Part shown: in pieces, positions 21,201 to 31,833 of the stretch
Layout of the letters: every line of letters begins with the position of its first letter
Numbering within the stretch: position 1 is the stretch's first letter
Assembly (NCBI GenBank): GCA_020747015.1
Contig: JAGTJM010000024.1
Location: forward strand, 434,001 to 498,000
Source: Pyrenochaeta sp. MPI-SDFR-AT-0127
Lineage: Eukaryota > Ascomycota > Dothideomycetes > Pleosporales > Cucurbitariaceae
DNA: 64,000 bases
Direction: 5' to 3'
Position numbers and translations under genes: made by a program
The notes under the pieces: generated by a model
Database searches by the model: none
What the model saw: the letters and a program-made list of their open reading frames with translations, nothing else
Told to the model about the DNA's origin: nothing

Positions 21201-21404
21201 AAAGTAGCGGAAGCGGACTGGCGGAAAGAGCAAGGCAGGATCTTTCCATCGTTCAAGAAACCACCTGAAGGTTACGGATCCCCTGACAAGTACTACTTTC
21301 ATCTTCGTCGTAACAGTCTGACCTCACCAATGCTCGCAATGTATTATCTGGCGCAAGAAAAGATAAACGAGGAAAAAACTATCACTCAACGAATGGGTTT
21401 GTAA
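18297..21404 (+). CDS. Helo-like N-terminal domain protein with C-terminal pseudokinase
   Basis: Four exons, 18297-18703, 18759-20325, 20381-20870 and 20926-21404; three introns of exactly 55 bases; 980 aa. Start chosen at MDPLSITAACFSLTATI, the typical start of the fungal Helo-like (STAND N-terminal) domain, which fills about residues 1-150 (FVRSVRAARSDLDAVSREL, LQLSLQAHKSALEIALEMV). A short coiled coil (TKEIKADTQHLRDDTAAIKQ) and about 450 disordered residues follow. Residues about 655-920 are kinase-like: FVVVKKY in place of VAIK, LLDLLNHPSIVRVRFYDES, YQLGSALTYCHANFVNHSNL. The catalytic loop reads NHSNLKAGKILVN (about 742), so HRD is lost, and DFG reads VGF (about 766). No glycine loop is visible. 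Catalysis is therefore unlikely and it should act as a pseudokinase scaffold or switch. The plan (helical bundle + linker + dead kinase) parallels MLKL. The exon phases are firm; function is inference. Confidence 0.8.
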
Positions 21405-22183
21405 CCCGCAATTCCTTATACGGAGCGGTTTCTGCGGCTGTAAAAAACTTATTTTAACAGCAGATCAAGTAAGTGGCCTAGAAGTTTGGAGTGTTTCAGA
21501 ACATGTTTACACACTGTGATGAGCCTACCCTCAGGACTAATAGAAATGATCGGCTTTCATCCTCATTTGATAATACTGAATCCGGGATTTTTATTCCACA
21601 CAGGAGGTAATGCAAAAAATAGATATCAAGTGAGGAGATAAAGTCATGCAGATTCTAGTGGCTAGAAGTGGCCTGAGATAGCTCCAACACCATGGTAGGA
21701 ACCCATATTTGCTCTAGTATAACTCTACATCATACTCTCTATGATTCCAAAGCCTTGTGTGACGATGTATAGTTCTTCGAACAGGAGGGGAGCAAAACGA
21801 ATTTACCAAGGTAGGCGATGGAGTACCGTGGACACCTTTCGCACTCAGGTTTGCAATTGAGGTCAAATGAAAAACAATAAAGATAATTTAGTGCGCGCAT
21901 AAAACTACATGATAGGCAAACATTCCGAGACTACGGACTTGAATATTTTTCTATGACTTTGACCACTAAACTATGTTAAAGTTACTCCTTGAAATGATGA
22001 CAGATTAATAAACTCACAAGGAAACTTCGACACTACTTGGGGTTGGAAGTTGTGCATTTCAAGCTTCACTTCGAAATTGCGCATCCGGACCCCTCAATAC
22101 TGCGCAAAGAAAATTTCTCATTAGGCCGTAGTTCTTGGCCTGATCCTGGAGTTGGAGCCTACAAAACTTGCGGTTTTTCATGC
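21405..22183. other. Convergent intergenic region, A/T-rich
   Basis: Between the 3' ends of the pseudokinase and the Clr5-ankyrin genes. It is A/T-rich with no supported frame, holding only the terminators of the two genes. Confidence 0.45.
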
Positions 22184-25100
22184 CTATGGATTGAAACTAT
22201 CGAAGTCCATTTGTGAGTAATGTATTATCTTCATTGGTTTCGTCATCCTCCTGACCGCTTCTTCATTTTTGACCGCTTCTTCAATTTTCCTCCTTTGATC
22301 CTCCATGAACTCCAGATAACGTTTTTTTGCATCTTCAGATGCATATTTAAGTTCATCGCTTGTCATCGATGCGACAATCGTCGCTGTACTCTCGCAATCT
22401 TCCGGGCCGTGGTGCTCCGTTTTCCATTCCTGAATCATCTGAGCTAGAGCGTGGTGCCCCTTAGTCCAGGCTCTGTAAACTGTCCTTCTGTAATTTTTCC
22501 TACATTGAATGTCCGCTCCAGCCTCAAGTAAGTAGCGAACCATGTCTAAACGCCCCCACTCTGCTGCACCCTCAATTGCAGTCCGTCCCTCAAAAGCACT
22601 TGGTGGGGCGTTTATATCGGCACCTGCTTTCAGGAGCAAGTTGGTTATCTCGAAATTACCCTGGAATGCTGCGTATTGTAGAGCCGTCGCTCTGTAACTG
22701 ATTTTCGGGCCTGTATTGACGTGCGCACCATTTCTAAGCAACAGCTCTACGATGTGGGCCTGGTTATTGAGGGCTGCAAGCTGGACGTATGTAAGATCGC
22801 AGAAATCTTCATTAGCAAAGTTCATGTCACCGTTAAGATCAAATCCTATCTCAAGAAGGCGTTCAGCAAGAGCAAATCTTTGCTGAGATATGGCCTTTTC
22901 GAATCCAACATAGAGTTCTCCCTCCATATACCCACATCCCAGAACTCCATCGATTTCGAAAATATTTATGCCCTCCTGTGCAATCCTCTCAGCTATTTCG
23001 TTAGATCCCGAACATAGCGCCTTAACGTATTGCTCGCTCAAGTTTTGTTTTCTCAATAGAGCTGGGGCGTATTGTACTGGGTCTATTGAATACTGTAGGA
23101 AGACCTCAGCCATATCCAGCTGCCCGCCGGCTGTGGAATAGCCAAACGCACTCTCTTTGTCGCCAAAATCGTAAACACGATCAATATAGTTTAATATCTC
23201 ATCGTTTGATTTGAATGACATGATTTCGAAAGGGTTCACGCCAAAGTTCAAAAGATCAAGTACGACATCTTTCTGTTGACTTCTCACAGCAACTAGAAGT
23301 GCTCGACCGCTTGAAGAGAGAGGAACGCCCTCCAGGCTTTTGGTTCCCATCGAGAAGATTTCTTTGATCAGTGCTCTGTCTCCAACTGCAACAGCAGCAC
23401 ACAATACCGATGGAAGAAATTTCTCCACCAAGGCGGGTAAACCCATTTGCATAAACTCTTTCGTGAACTCTATGCCGTGCTGTTCCAAACATGCAGCTGC
23501 AGATTCTGCCGACTTTTCTTGACTGATGTACTGTTCATTCATGATGCTCCGAACAAAATTACAACCGCGCAGGAGTGCTTGGATCCAAGGGTCCCAACGG
23601 TACGTTATTCCGTCTCTGTCGAAATAGTGTCGTTGCAGAATTCCAGCTCCTGCTTTATATAGTATGTCTACGATTGTTACATGACCTTCGTTCATGGCAA
23701 TATGTATTGCCTTGTGATTTAATATGTAGTTGCCATTGATGCGAATAGCAGACCCTTCGCGATAGTTATGGAAAGCGTTGATCTCCACATTGGCTTTTAC
23801 CAGCATCTTCACAATTTCAACGTCCCCACACCATGCAGCAGTCTGGATAGGATACATAATACCCAATTTATTAGCGTCCGCACCATGGCGCAGGAGCATA
23901 TCGACAAGTTCGGGGTCTCCACGTTGAATTGCAATATGTAAAGCTGACATGCCATGCAGGCCAGCTAGCTCTTCCTCACCCTTGAAAAAATCGCGCTCCT
24001 CTCTCCCGAAGAGGTCTATTACACGAACCACACCGTTTACATCAACATTTGCAGCTAACAAACGACGTATAAAGCCTAATGGTTGCTTCTTGCAAGCTAC
24101 TGCAAGGACACTTCCGGAGCCATCCAGGTCAGTTCGGTTAATGTCCAGGCCTTTGCTCAGCAAATGCTCAATCATATGTTCACCGCCTTGTAGTGCGGCT
24201 GCTTCCAAAATGATACAAGGTCTCTCCTGAATACATTGTAGTAGTTCAGGGCCATGTTCCAATATCAGGTTGGCAAGGTCTATTCGATTCTGAAGAACTG
24301 CTAGGCGTAGGGTACGCAAAGAGTTCTGCAGAGTGGTTGAATCGATACTCGGCCGATATTCAAGAAGAAGCTTCAGCAAGCTGTAATTTGTTTTCTCAAA
24401 CGCAAGGTCTGATACGGAGCAAAATGATCTTCCCCAAACAACTTCATGACTCGCATTCCAATCGCTCACTCCATGTCGTAGTAAATAGGCGACTATGTTT
24501 TCAAACCCATTCATGACTGCACACTCGATCGGACTCACTGGAACCCCAGGCCAGTCATGGAAGTCCACCCGGATGTCGACACTAACTCCCGATTCTACAA
24601 GCAGTTTGACCAAGGTAAGGTTGTTGTCGTTCACTGCGGAAACTAGGAGCTTTTCAGTGAAGGCTCTTACCGAGACCAAGTCTTGTTGTACGAGCCATTG
24701 AAGTACAGCATAATTACTTTTGTCTCTAACCAACCAAACAACCAAAGTGGCAATTTTTCGGACGTTGAGGTTGTTTGATGAGAAGCCCACCAATAACCTC
24801 AAAACCTCAAGCATCGAACTAGTGCGAAACAACTTCGATTGGGCAAATTCAAAATTAACGGATGTATAATTTTGGACGGGAGGCATCAGCCTTTTCCAGT
24901 AGAGTAGTTGTGTGGGCCATTCCCCGCTGCGTGTTTTAAGATACTCGGCTAGGATGCCCCCATGGACCCTTTGCATCAAGGTGGACTCTATTAAACCTGA
25001 AATATGCATATGCATATTGATCCGGTCATGAATAGTATCAAAGAGATTGGAGCAATGTTGCCAAGGAGTTCTATTTGCCCATATGAGAAAGAAGTCGCTA

Positions 25101-25683
25101 TATGTAGGGCCGCAATAATCGACGGTCGTGATCAACTGATTGCGGATGCCTTCCTCTTCAAATCGCGGTGAAGGCGGCTGACTGAACACTTGAACCTCCG
25201 TTGGTGCCTTAGGTGTCTCGGGCGGTTGAGATTCTGGTTCTTGAATTAGACCTCGTCCCACGCTAAGGGACTAAATGCTTACTCGATCCGAGGACAAGAC
25301 GATCAAAAGTGGTTTTAAATTCATACTTCTTTCGCTGTTTCTGAATCTTCGACTGTGGATGCACAACTCCACGGACTCTTACTATGGACGGTTTCCCTTG
25401 TGCCTCTCGCTGTTGTAGCTTGTGTACGATGTACTCCCACTCGTGCTTGGAGATATTCTTGGAGACCCCCCATCTTTTAAACATTCGTTCGTATTGGGAT
25501 TTCCTGTATATTCAGCCTTTTACCTTCGTTAAAGCGAGTTGCCACATACGTTCTTGAAAAGCCCTGCTGCTGAGCCATGATAGGAATGACCTCAGGCAGA
25601 GCCATATCCAGATCGACGTAGAGAGACAGGATCGTGGCCTTGTGTCGCTCCCATTCGGCATCTTCCGCGCATCTTTTGCTCAT
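22184..25683 (-). CDS. Clr5-domain ankyrin-repeat protein
   Basis: Minus-strand exons 25683-25550, 25503-25327 and 25262-22184, 1129 aa. Residues about 10-65 form a Clr5 domain: EWERHKATILSLYVDLDMAL, PEVIPIMAQQQGFS, then SQYERMFKRWGVSKNIS, the last completed only by splicing intron 1 (46 bases). Intron 2 (64 bases) is needed because the second exon runs into a stop about 12 codons beyond its donor, and its removal joins the frame to the long third exon. About 12-15 ankyrin repeats follow, the clearest being SALHIAIQRGDPELVDMLLR, VQLAALNNQAHIVELLLRNG, ALQYAAFQGNFEITNLLLKA and AIEGAAEWGRLDMVRYLLEA. A basic helical tail closes the protein. Clr5 in fission yeast is a silencing factor, but most Clr5-ankyrin proteins of filamentous fungi are uncharacterised; the domain is probably a nucleic-acid or protein-binding helical module. 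It looks accessory rather than housekeeping. Confidence 0.87.
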
Positions 25684-27041
25684 TGTGGATACTTTCAGCT
25701 GAATAGAATTCTTCCGCGCCCAAAATTCAGGTATGTGGATAGATGTTTGGAGCTATTGAACTCAGCCTCGCAAGGCCCGCAAGATTGTATAGAATCGAGA
25801 AGTGATAGTGATTTCCAGGCTGTGATTGGTTAAGCTCTGAGATAAAAAGCTAGCGTGATACATGTACAACGCGTATCTTCGAAGTTGAACGCGACAAATA
25901 AATGAAGACAAGTTGACGGAGGGAGAGGCTGAATATATCTCCAAATTCTCAGCCTCTGGCTGGATCGACGCCATTGGCTGAAGCCAGAATCTCAGTGGCT
26001 GTTGTGTTACGATTGGCCATAGCCAAAATCCCGCTGCCATGCATCAGAAGCCAGGCACCGATTGGCCAGGTCTAAAGTCTGCATATCAAAGATTGGGCAA
26101 GCATGCATTAGCGGTGAGTGCCTTGGCGAGACATTCCCAGTTGCGAAATTCATTTTGCAAATCTTGCAAAGCAAATGGCGGGAAGAGAGAGTGCCAGAAG
26201 CTAGCTTGATAGTCCTGTCACAACCCAATTCTTAAGGAAAATGTCTATCCGTGCGATGAGCCACGCCCCATTTCAGACATCTTTTTTTTCCAAAGAAATG
26301 GCTGTATTTCTAAGTACTCATGCAGATGCTACATTCGCCTTCCCAGGTGCCCATCTCCATCATGGAAGCATCCCACTCCCCCTCTTCAAGGACAATACAA
26401 GCGTCCTTTTCTGCATCAGAATCAGGAGCTTTCAGTGGCAGCATATGTCCACTATCCTAGCTCACCACTTCCATCCACCATCCCCATCCATCAGCCCATC
26501 CATCATCCCCATCCACAAGTTTTCTCCACTTCCCTTTCAATCTTCAAAAATCACAGTAAACAAACCATGTGATTATCATGATGTTGAACCCTCCATAACG
26601 CTCAAACCGAGAATATACCAGCAGGAAAATAGAAAACTACTACACGCACAAGAATAACCAAGAACAAACAGACAGGAGAAGAAAAAAAAAACCTTTGCAA
26701 GAATATACATTGAAACGATTCGACCATCCTCCCATCCATGACTGAGAATACTTTGATGAAATGTCGCAAGTTTCATCACGATGTCCTACTCAAAGCATAT
26801 TCACACTCTACATCTTCGAGAAAGTGAACATCACAATAGGAAAAATAAGACGAAAAGTAGTGTAATGTTGTTGTTTTATAAAGAGAGAGGTAAAATAAAA
26901 AAAGGGGAGCATTGTCTTAGGACAAAAAATGCTAGAAAGGGCAATGAAAAAACGCCGTGGAAATGCTAACCATGGTTTTCTCCCCTTATCCCTTTAAAAA
27001 ACCCAATAAACGCCGCGCTAGTTTGCGAAATTACTCTTCAG
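25684..27041. other. Intergenic region, no gene seen
   Basis: Holds the upstream region of the Clr5-ankyrin gene with its CCAAT boxes, a CCATCC/CCATCA-rich low-complexity patch (about 26469-26520), and A-rich stretches (26680-26940) preceding the 3' end of the GT90 gene. Open frames here are composition artefacts. Confidence 0.45.
25825..26065 (-). promoter_or_regulatory. Four CCAAT boxes upstream of the Clr5-ankyrin gene
   Basis: ATTGG occurs on the plus strand at 25825, 25973, 26012 and 26061, all reading CCAAT in the sense of the minus-strand gene that starts at 25683. This is the core bound by the fungal CCAAT-binding (Hap/AnCF) complex. Two copies share the longer context CGATTGGCCA. 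Confidence 0.4.
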
Positions 27042-30000
27042 TTACAATTCAACGACTTCTCTTTCTTCTCTTCTCCCTTCGCCTTTGCCGATGCGGAAGC
27101 CGACTTCTGTCCGCGCATCGTCTGTCAAACGGCCCCACTCGAGTAAAAGTCTAAACATGTAGACCTCCATGTCTTCCTTCCTTAGTACCTTTTCCGCCCA
27201 TACTTTGCTTTGCCTCGCAATGGCCTCTGCCTCTTTGGTTCTGCCTTCCATCATTCTCTTGTTTCTCGCCTCAACACCATAGCCGCCAAAATAAGCTAGG
27301 CTAGAGAAGAGGTCGTGGAGCCGGAGATCGACGGGGACAAAGTGCTTCCAAGCTGTGAGACGGCCTTCGTACCACTCATGGAAGAGGCGAGATTTGAAGA
27401 CGACGGAATTGGATTGCAAAAAGGGGATGAAACGTCCAGAGAAGCCAGCGCCGTCGGTGTCGAAAAGGTAGCGGTAGCGCCAGTGCTGCCTGAAATCAAT
27501 GGACTGCCCAAGGCCGAATTCGCGAAACTGGTCGATGCAGTCTTGGCCGGCACAACGAATAATCTTATCCACGAAGCGGACGTCCATTTTGCTTTCAAGA
27601 TACCTTTTGATATCAGTTGTACGCTTGAGCATATATTCTAATTGGCCGCTGTGGTCAGTCTTTGGCAGTAGGATGGGTTGTCGAACGGTCTCGTTGTTTA
27701 GGAGATGGACGAGGCGCTGGCGGAGCATTCCTTTCCATGGCCCAGCTGTGGTCACGCCTTCGGTCGTCTCGCCGCGCCAAAACAGCACATCCTCCTTGTC
27801 GTGGAAGTGGGGATCCGGGTATTTCTCATCAAACTCGTACTTTGTCTTGTCCAGATAGTTCCAGGGCGAGGGGTATCGAATATCGGCGAATCCAGGCGCA
27901 CGGCTTTGACTGAAAACGGGTACAATGTCGTGGGTGCCCATCAAGGTGGACGGACTGAGATGCATACCATGCAGGTTTGCAATATCAGGTTGGTGGCAAG
28001 GGTCAGCTGATATAGACCAATTCGCTACAAAAGCACCCATGGCGTGTGGCTCAGTGCAGGTATGGCAGAATGTCCTTGTATTCCAGTGTCGTTCTTTGCG
28101 TGCGCGGGACTCTGGTGAGCAAGCAACTGATCCATATGTCTGGAAAGAAGGCTTCAGACGGGCGTCTTCGAAGAACTGCGGGTCTACGCGGATTTCCCCA
28201 ATATCTGGCCATTTTTTCGCACGATCCACGCTGAATTCTTTCGCTGGTCGAGATGGCTGGGGTGTGGGATACGGCTGAGGGTTATCCAAGGCATCTTGTA
28301 ATCGCTCATACGGGACAGCTACGCGAGGCTCATCCTGTAAGTTTAGAGCGAGATCCATGTCGGGTAGATATTCGGCAAACTGTTGTATCATGGTTGTCGC
28401 GCCGTCCATCATCCATCGATGTGTGTCAGGCACATTAGCGAAAACACGTGCCTTTCCTTCTCTTATTCGAATGCCTCCCACGCCCTCGTTTGTAGCTAGA
28501 ACTGTTGCCGTTCGGTGTCGAAGATCATCAGGATTGAACGATGAAAAGGGTGCCAGATCCTCCTCAATATTATCATAGTCGTCCAAGATAATCGAGTTGC
28601 GCTGGACAGCAAAATAATACCATTTGTCAAAGTTTGGCGGAGGATCTCGGCTGTAGCGCTGCTGATAATGTACAACAGCTTCTGCAAGCGACTTGCTCCG
28701 GTGGGCTTGCGATGCCCACTGCTCGTGTCGTACGGTGGCGACATCAATCAGAGTCGCGATGGGATGCTCCATGACGGGTCCTTGGCGTCGATACACAACC
28801 ACGCCAATCGAAAAGGCAATGAGCAAGACGATGAATGCTGCCGACTGGTTCCTGCCCAGGCGGACAGGCACTGAGGATCGGATGCGAGTTTCGATGTTGG
28901 TGTCTGTAATCAAATGGAGGATGAGGGCGATAGTAAGCAGAGTCAAACACAAGACAAGTCCGACCGTGGACTTTGGGGGGAATGAAAAGGACACGCCGGT
29001 CCCCAATGCTCGAAGAACGCCAACATATGCAGAGGAAAATGCAACAATGAGCACCGCGCTCATAACGCCGTAGAACCGTGCCTAGAGAGTCAGTTGAGGG
29101 CGTGTACGCAGGAGAGACAGACGTACCGATTTTAGGAAACATAACGTCATAAAGGGTATCATCAACGATAAACGCAAAAGACCGAGAAGATATTCGGAAG
29201 GAAGTGCGAGCATCCACTCGCGATGTTCAGGCATGGCGGGGTATACTATGATGCCAGCGACAAGAAGAACTAATGATGATGCCTGGAGAGTGTTAGCAAC
29301 GGGGTATGGGCGATTCTTGATGGTAGGTGGTAGCGCACAATGAGGGTCAAGCCAACAAGCAGGTGATTTGAGGTGCCATCCTGGAGATGGATGGTCCAGT
29401 CGTCGGCGGGGGAAATGCCATCGTCGACCAAACGATACAGCAGCTGTACAATGATGCAATCTAACAGGAAACCGAAGAATTGGAGTGAGGGGATAGTGGC
29501 TGCCGTCGAGTTTGCAATGGGGCAGATGTATGTAGATCGCAGCGTGCTCGACTTGACGAGAACCAGGAAGCTGCTGATGGACAGCAAAAGAGAGGGAACG
29601 ATGTAGCGGGTCGCGCCGTCAAAGACGAAATTGTAGACGCGGTCGAGTTGTGTTCGCGGGCGTGAGTCAGCACTCCAGGCGGGGTATTGTCGCTGGCTGG
29701 GGTGGCGGATGCTGTGGTAGAGAGCGAGCACAAGAGGGAGGAATGACTGGTCAAGTTAGCCACTGGGCCTGCGAGGGGTGTGGTTTGCGCACCAATGCTG
29801 AGGGCCCGCTGCACTCGACGTCCTTCATGACGCGGTAGAAGATGCCAATGCGACCGCAGATTGCAAACAGCAGGACGCCCAACAGCGCGCCGACAGCGCG
29901 GACAGTCCATGCTCTCCGGCGGCCTGGCTGGCCGGCCTCGGTCCATATCTCTTCTCCAGGCGGCCTGCTGTGGCCGTCGCCCAGCGGAATGGCGATATAT

Positions 30001-30256
30001 CTCGTCGGCGGCTGCGGCTGCGAAGTGCGGGACGACCAGGCTTCAATTGCGGCGACGGCGAGGCCGGTGAGCAGCAGCACGACGCCGGCTGTGTGCAGCG
30101 GCTTGTCAAAGGCGAACGAGTAGTCGACGGGCGGCGCGGTGCTCAAGTAACCAGATGCTAGGACGAGGCCGCTGTTGGGGGGGTCAGCCATGGACGTGCC
30201 TCTCGTCAGGCAGACGTGTGTGCTTACCACGGGAAGAAGAGGGCCTTCCTGTCCAT
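27042..30256 (-). CDS. Multipass membrane glycosyltransferase, GT90 / CAP10 domain
   Basis: Minus-strand exons 30256-30228, 30171-29793, 29746-29339, 29282-29127 and 29081-27042, 1003 aa; introns of 56, 46, 56 and 45 bases with consistent phases. The first about 420 residues contain roughly 8-10 hydrophobic segments (GVVLLLTGLAVAAIEAW; VGALLGVLLFAICGRIGIFY; LVLLVAGIIVYPAM; VGLVLCLTLLTIALIL). The C-terminal 500 residues are a CAP10 domain: PPPNFDKWYYFA, DIVPVFSQSRAPGFADIRYP, KEDVLFWRGETTEG, CAGQDCIDQFREFGLGQSID, HWRYRYLFDTDGAGFSGRF and LFHEWYEGRLTAWKHFVPVD. Family members such as cryptococcal Cap10/Cxt1 include xylosyltransferases of capsule and glycolipid synthesis; the donor here is unknown. 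The DGAGFSGRF..S sequence matches the nucleotide-sugar-binding part of GT90 enzymes. Start choice: the ATG at 30191 lies inside the predicted first intron and would give a different N-terminus. Confidence 0.88.
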
Positions 30257-31833
30257 GCCGGCGGCATTCTTCGTGATTGCGGTCTAGGGCTGCGAGACGG
30301 CGCAGCAATGGCGGCGAGAGACAGTTGACATGGCCTGGTGGTGGAAGGGAAAGACGTGATGAGGATCCACTTTCGGGGTGAGCTGGTCACGGCTCCCGGC
30401 AGCCCTGCGTCCGCCTCCATGGTCCATCTTGTCAGGCACTGCGCCTCAGCTAACACGCACTAGCCCGAGGGCGGGGGAATCAAGAAGCGCCGCACAACGG
30501 TACGTGCTGGTGGGTTTGGCTCTGGGCCTGCTTTTACGACAATACGCTGCCATACGACGGGTAGAGAGTCGGCTGCCGTCTTGTCGTCCTGTCGTCCTGT
30601 CGCCCCGTCGTCGGTCTTGTTGGCGCTACTCTTCACATGTCGCGACAAGCTTCACTGGCGGATTCGCCGCAGCCGCCGATCCAAGACACGATCTCCAGGA
30701 ACGCCCTCTATTTCCATGACACACAGGACGGCTACCACGGCAGTGGCTCGTGAAGCACCAGCGCTACCATGTGAGACGTGCGCAACTCGAGATCGGCGCC
30801 TTCTCATGCCTGAGCAGGCTACCTGTTTTGCTTCATCCGACTTTGCGAACCTGCGTCACCGTCATTGCATCCAATGTCCAATGCTTGACATGACCTCCTT
30901 ACTGTCAGCACCCTCGAGCCGCTAGCCACTCAATCCAGCATGACTTGCGACGACTGGGTCTAGTCATTCTGTCAGACCGTAAGCATGCTGCCCTGTCATT
31001 CGCTCTGAAACAAATGTTGAGCTTCCACTCAATACATTCATACGTGACTTTACTTAGACGCCCGTCGTACACTTCTCAAACCACCGCCTATACAACCTTG
31101 CTTAGTTGATCTCCATACTGCGTGTCGCTTTCTCCGCGCGGAAACGGCAGCCGCATCACATGACGAGGAGGTCTCTTATTGGCTGGAGAGACTCTCCATT
31201 CTCGCGATTCGTTCCTTCCTTTTTCAACTTCCTTCTTTATTTTCGCCTGCACAAGCTGAGGGGTGGTACATGCCAATATTGTAGTAAATTGGCCTACAAT
31301 CGCCTCAAATCTCTGCACGATTCTCTTCGCAACTAGGCCGATAATTTTCAGTCTATTACACTCTTCCCTATCCACTAAAGTCTCTATTTGCAGTATAGAT
31401 GCTACAAAATCCGGCTCCTCTCCATGTATCCTGCCTGTCGAGACTCAAGTGTGTAGTAAATGTAGCTTGATACTTGCTGCCGTACTGCACAGCCCCTAGT
31501 GCCTTCAGGCGGCTGATGAAACCCGTATCTGGCTAGCTGACACTGACTCAACCACTGCAATCCCTCAAAGCCAAGGCCGGCATGTGACTTTTGACCTTAC
31601 ATAGGCAGTATAATGAAGTAGAACATGCTACGATTAATGATTGATGGTGGCGTTGGTACAACCCGTCGTACTACTTTCTTGGGTTGCCCCAATTACTGTC
31701 CAGTAACGTTATCATATTAACCTCAAGAAGACATCGAAATGCTCAACGATATTGCCATACAAGCCTTTCAAGGTTTACTAGCTAGACACACTGAGCGCGT
31801 TTTTCAAGCCAAACCAAGAGCTTTTGGCAATCG
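30257..31833. other. Intergenic region, no gene seen
   Basis: About 1.6 kb, G/C-rich near 30.3-30.9 kb, where it yields overlapping frames on both strands that show no family resemblance or splice structure. It is the promoter side of the GT90 gene and the terminator side of the pseudokinase gene. Confidence 0.45.

Noticed and set aside
26241..26657. Plus-strand frame of 138 codons
   Set aside because: Runs through CCATCC low-complexity sequence; no motifs.
30378..30925. Overlapping plus-strand frames in G/C-rich DNA
   Set aside because: Arg/Ser/Pro-rich composition artefacts without splice structure, start context or family resemblance.
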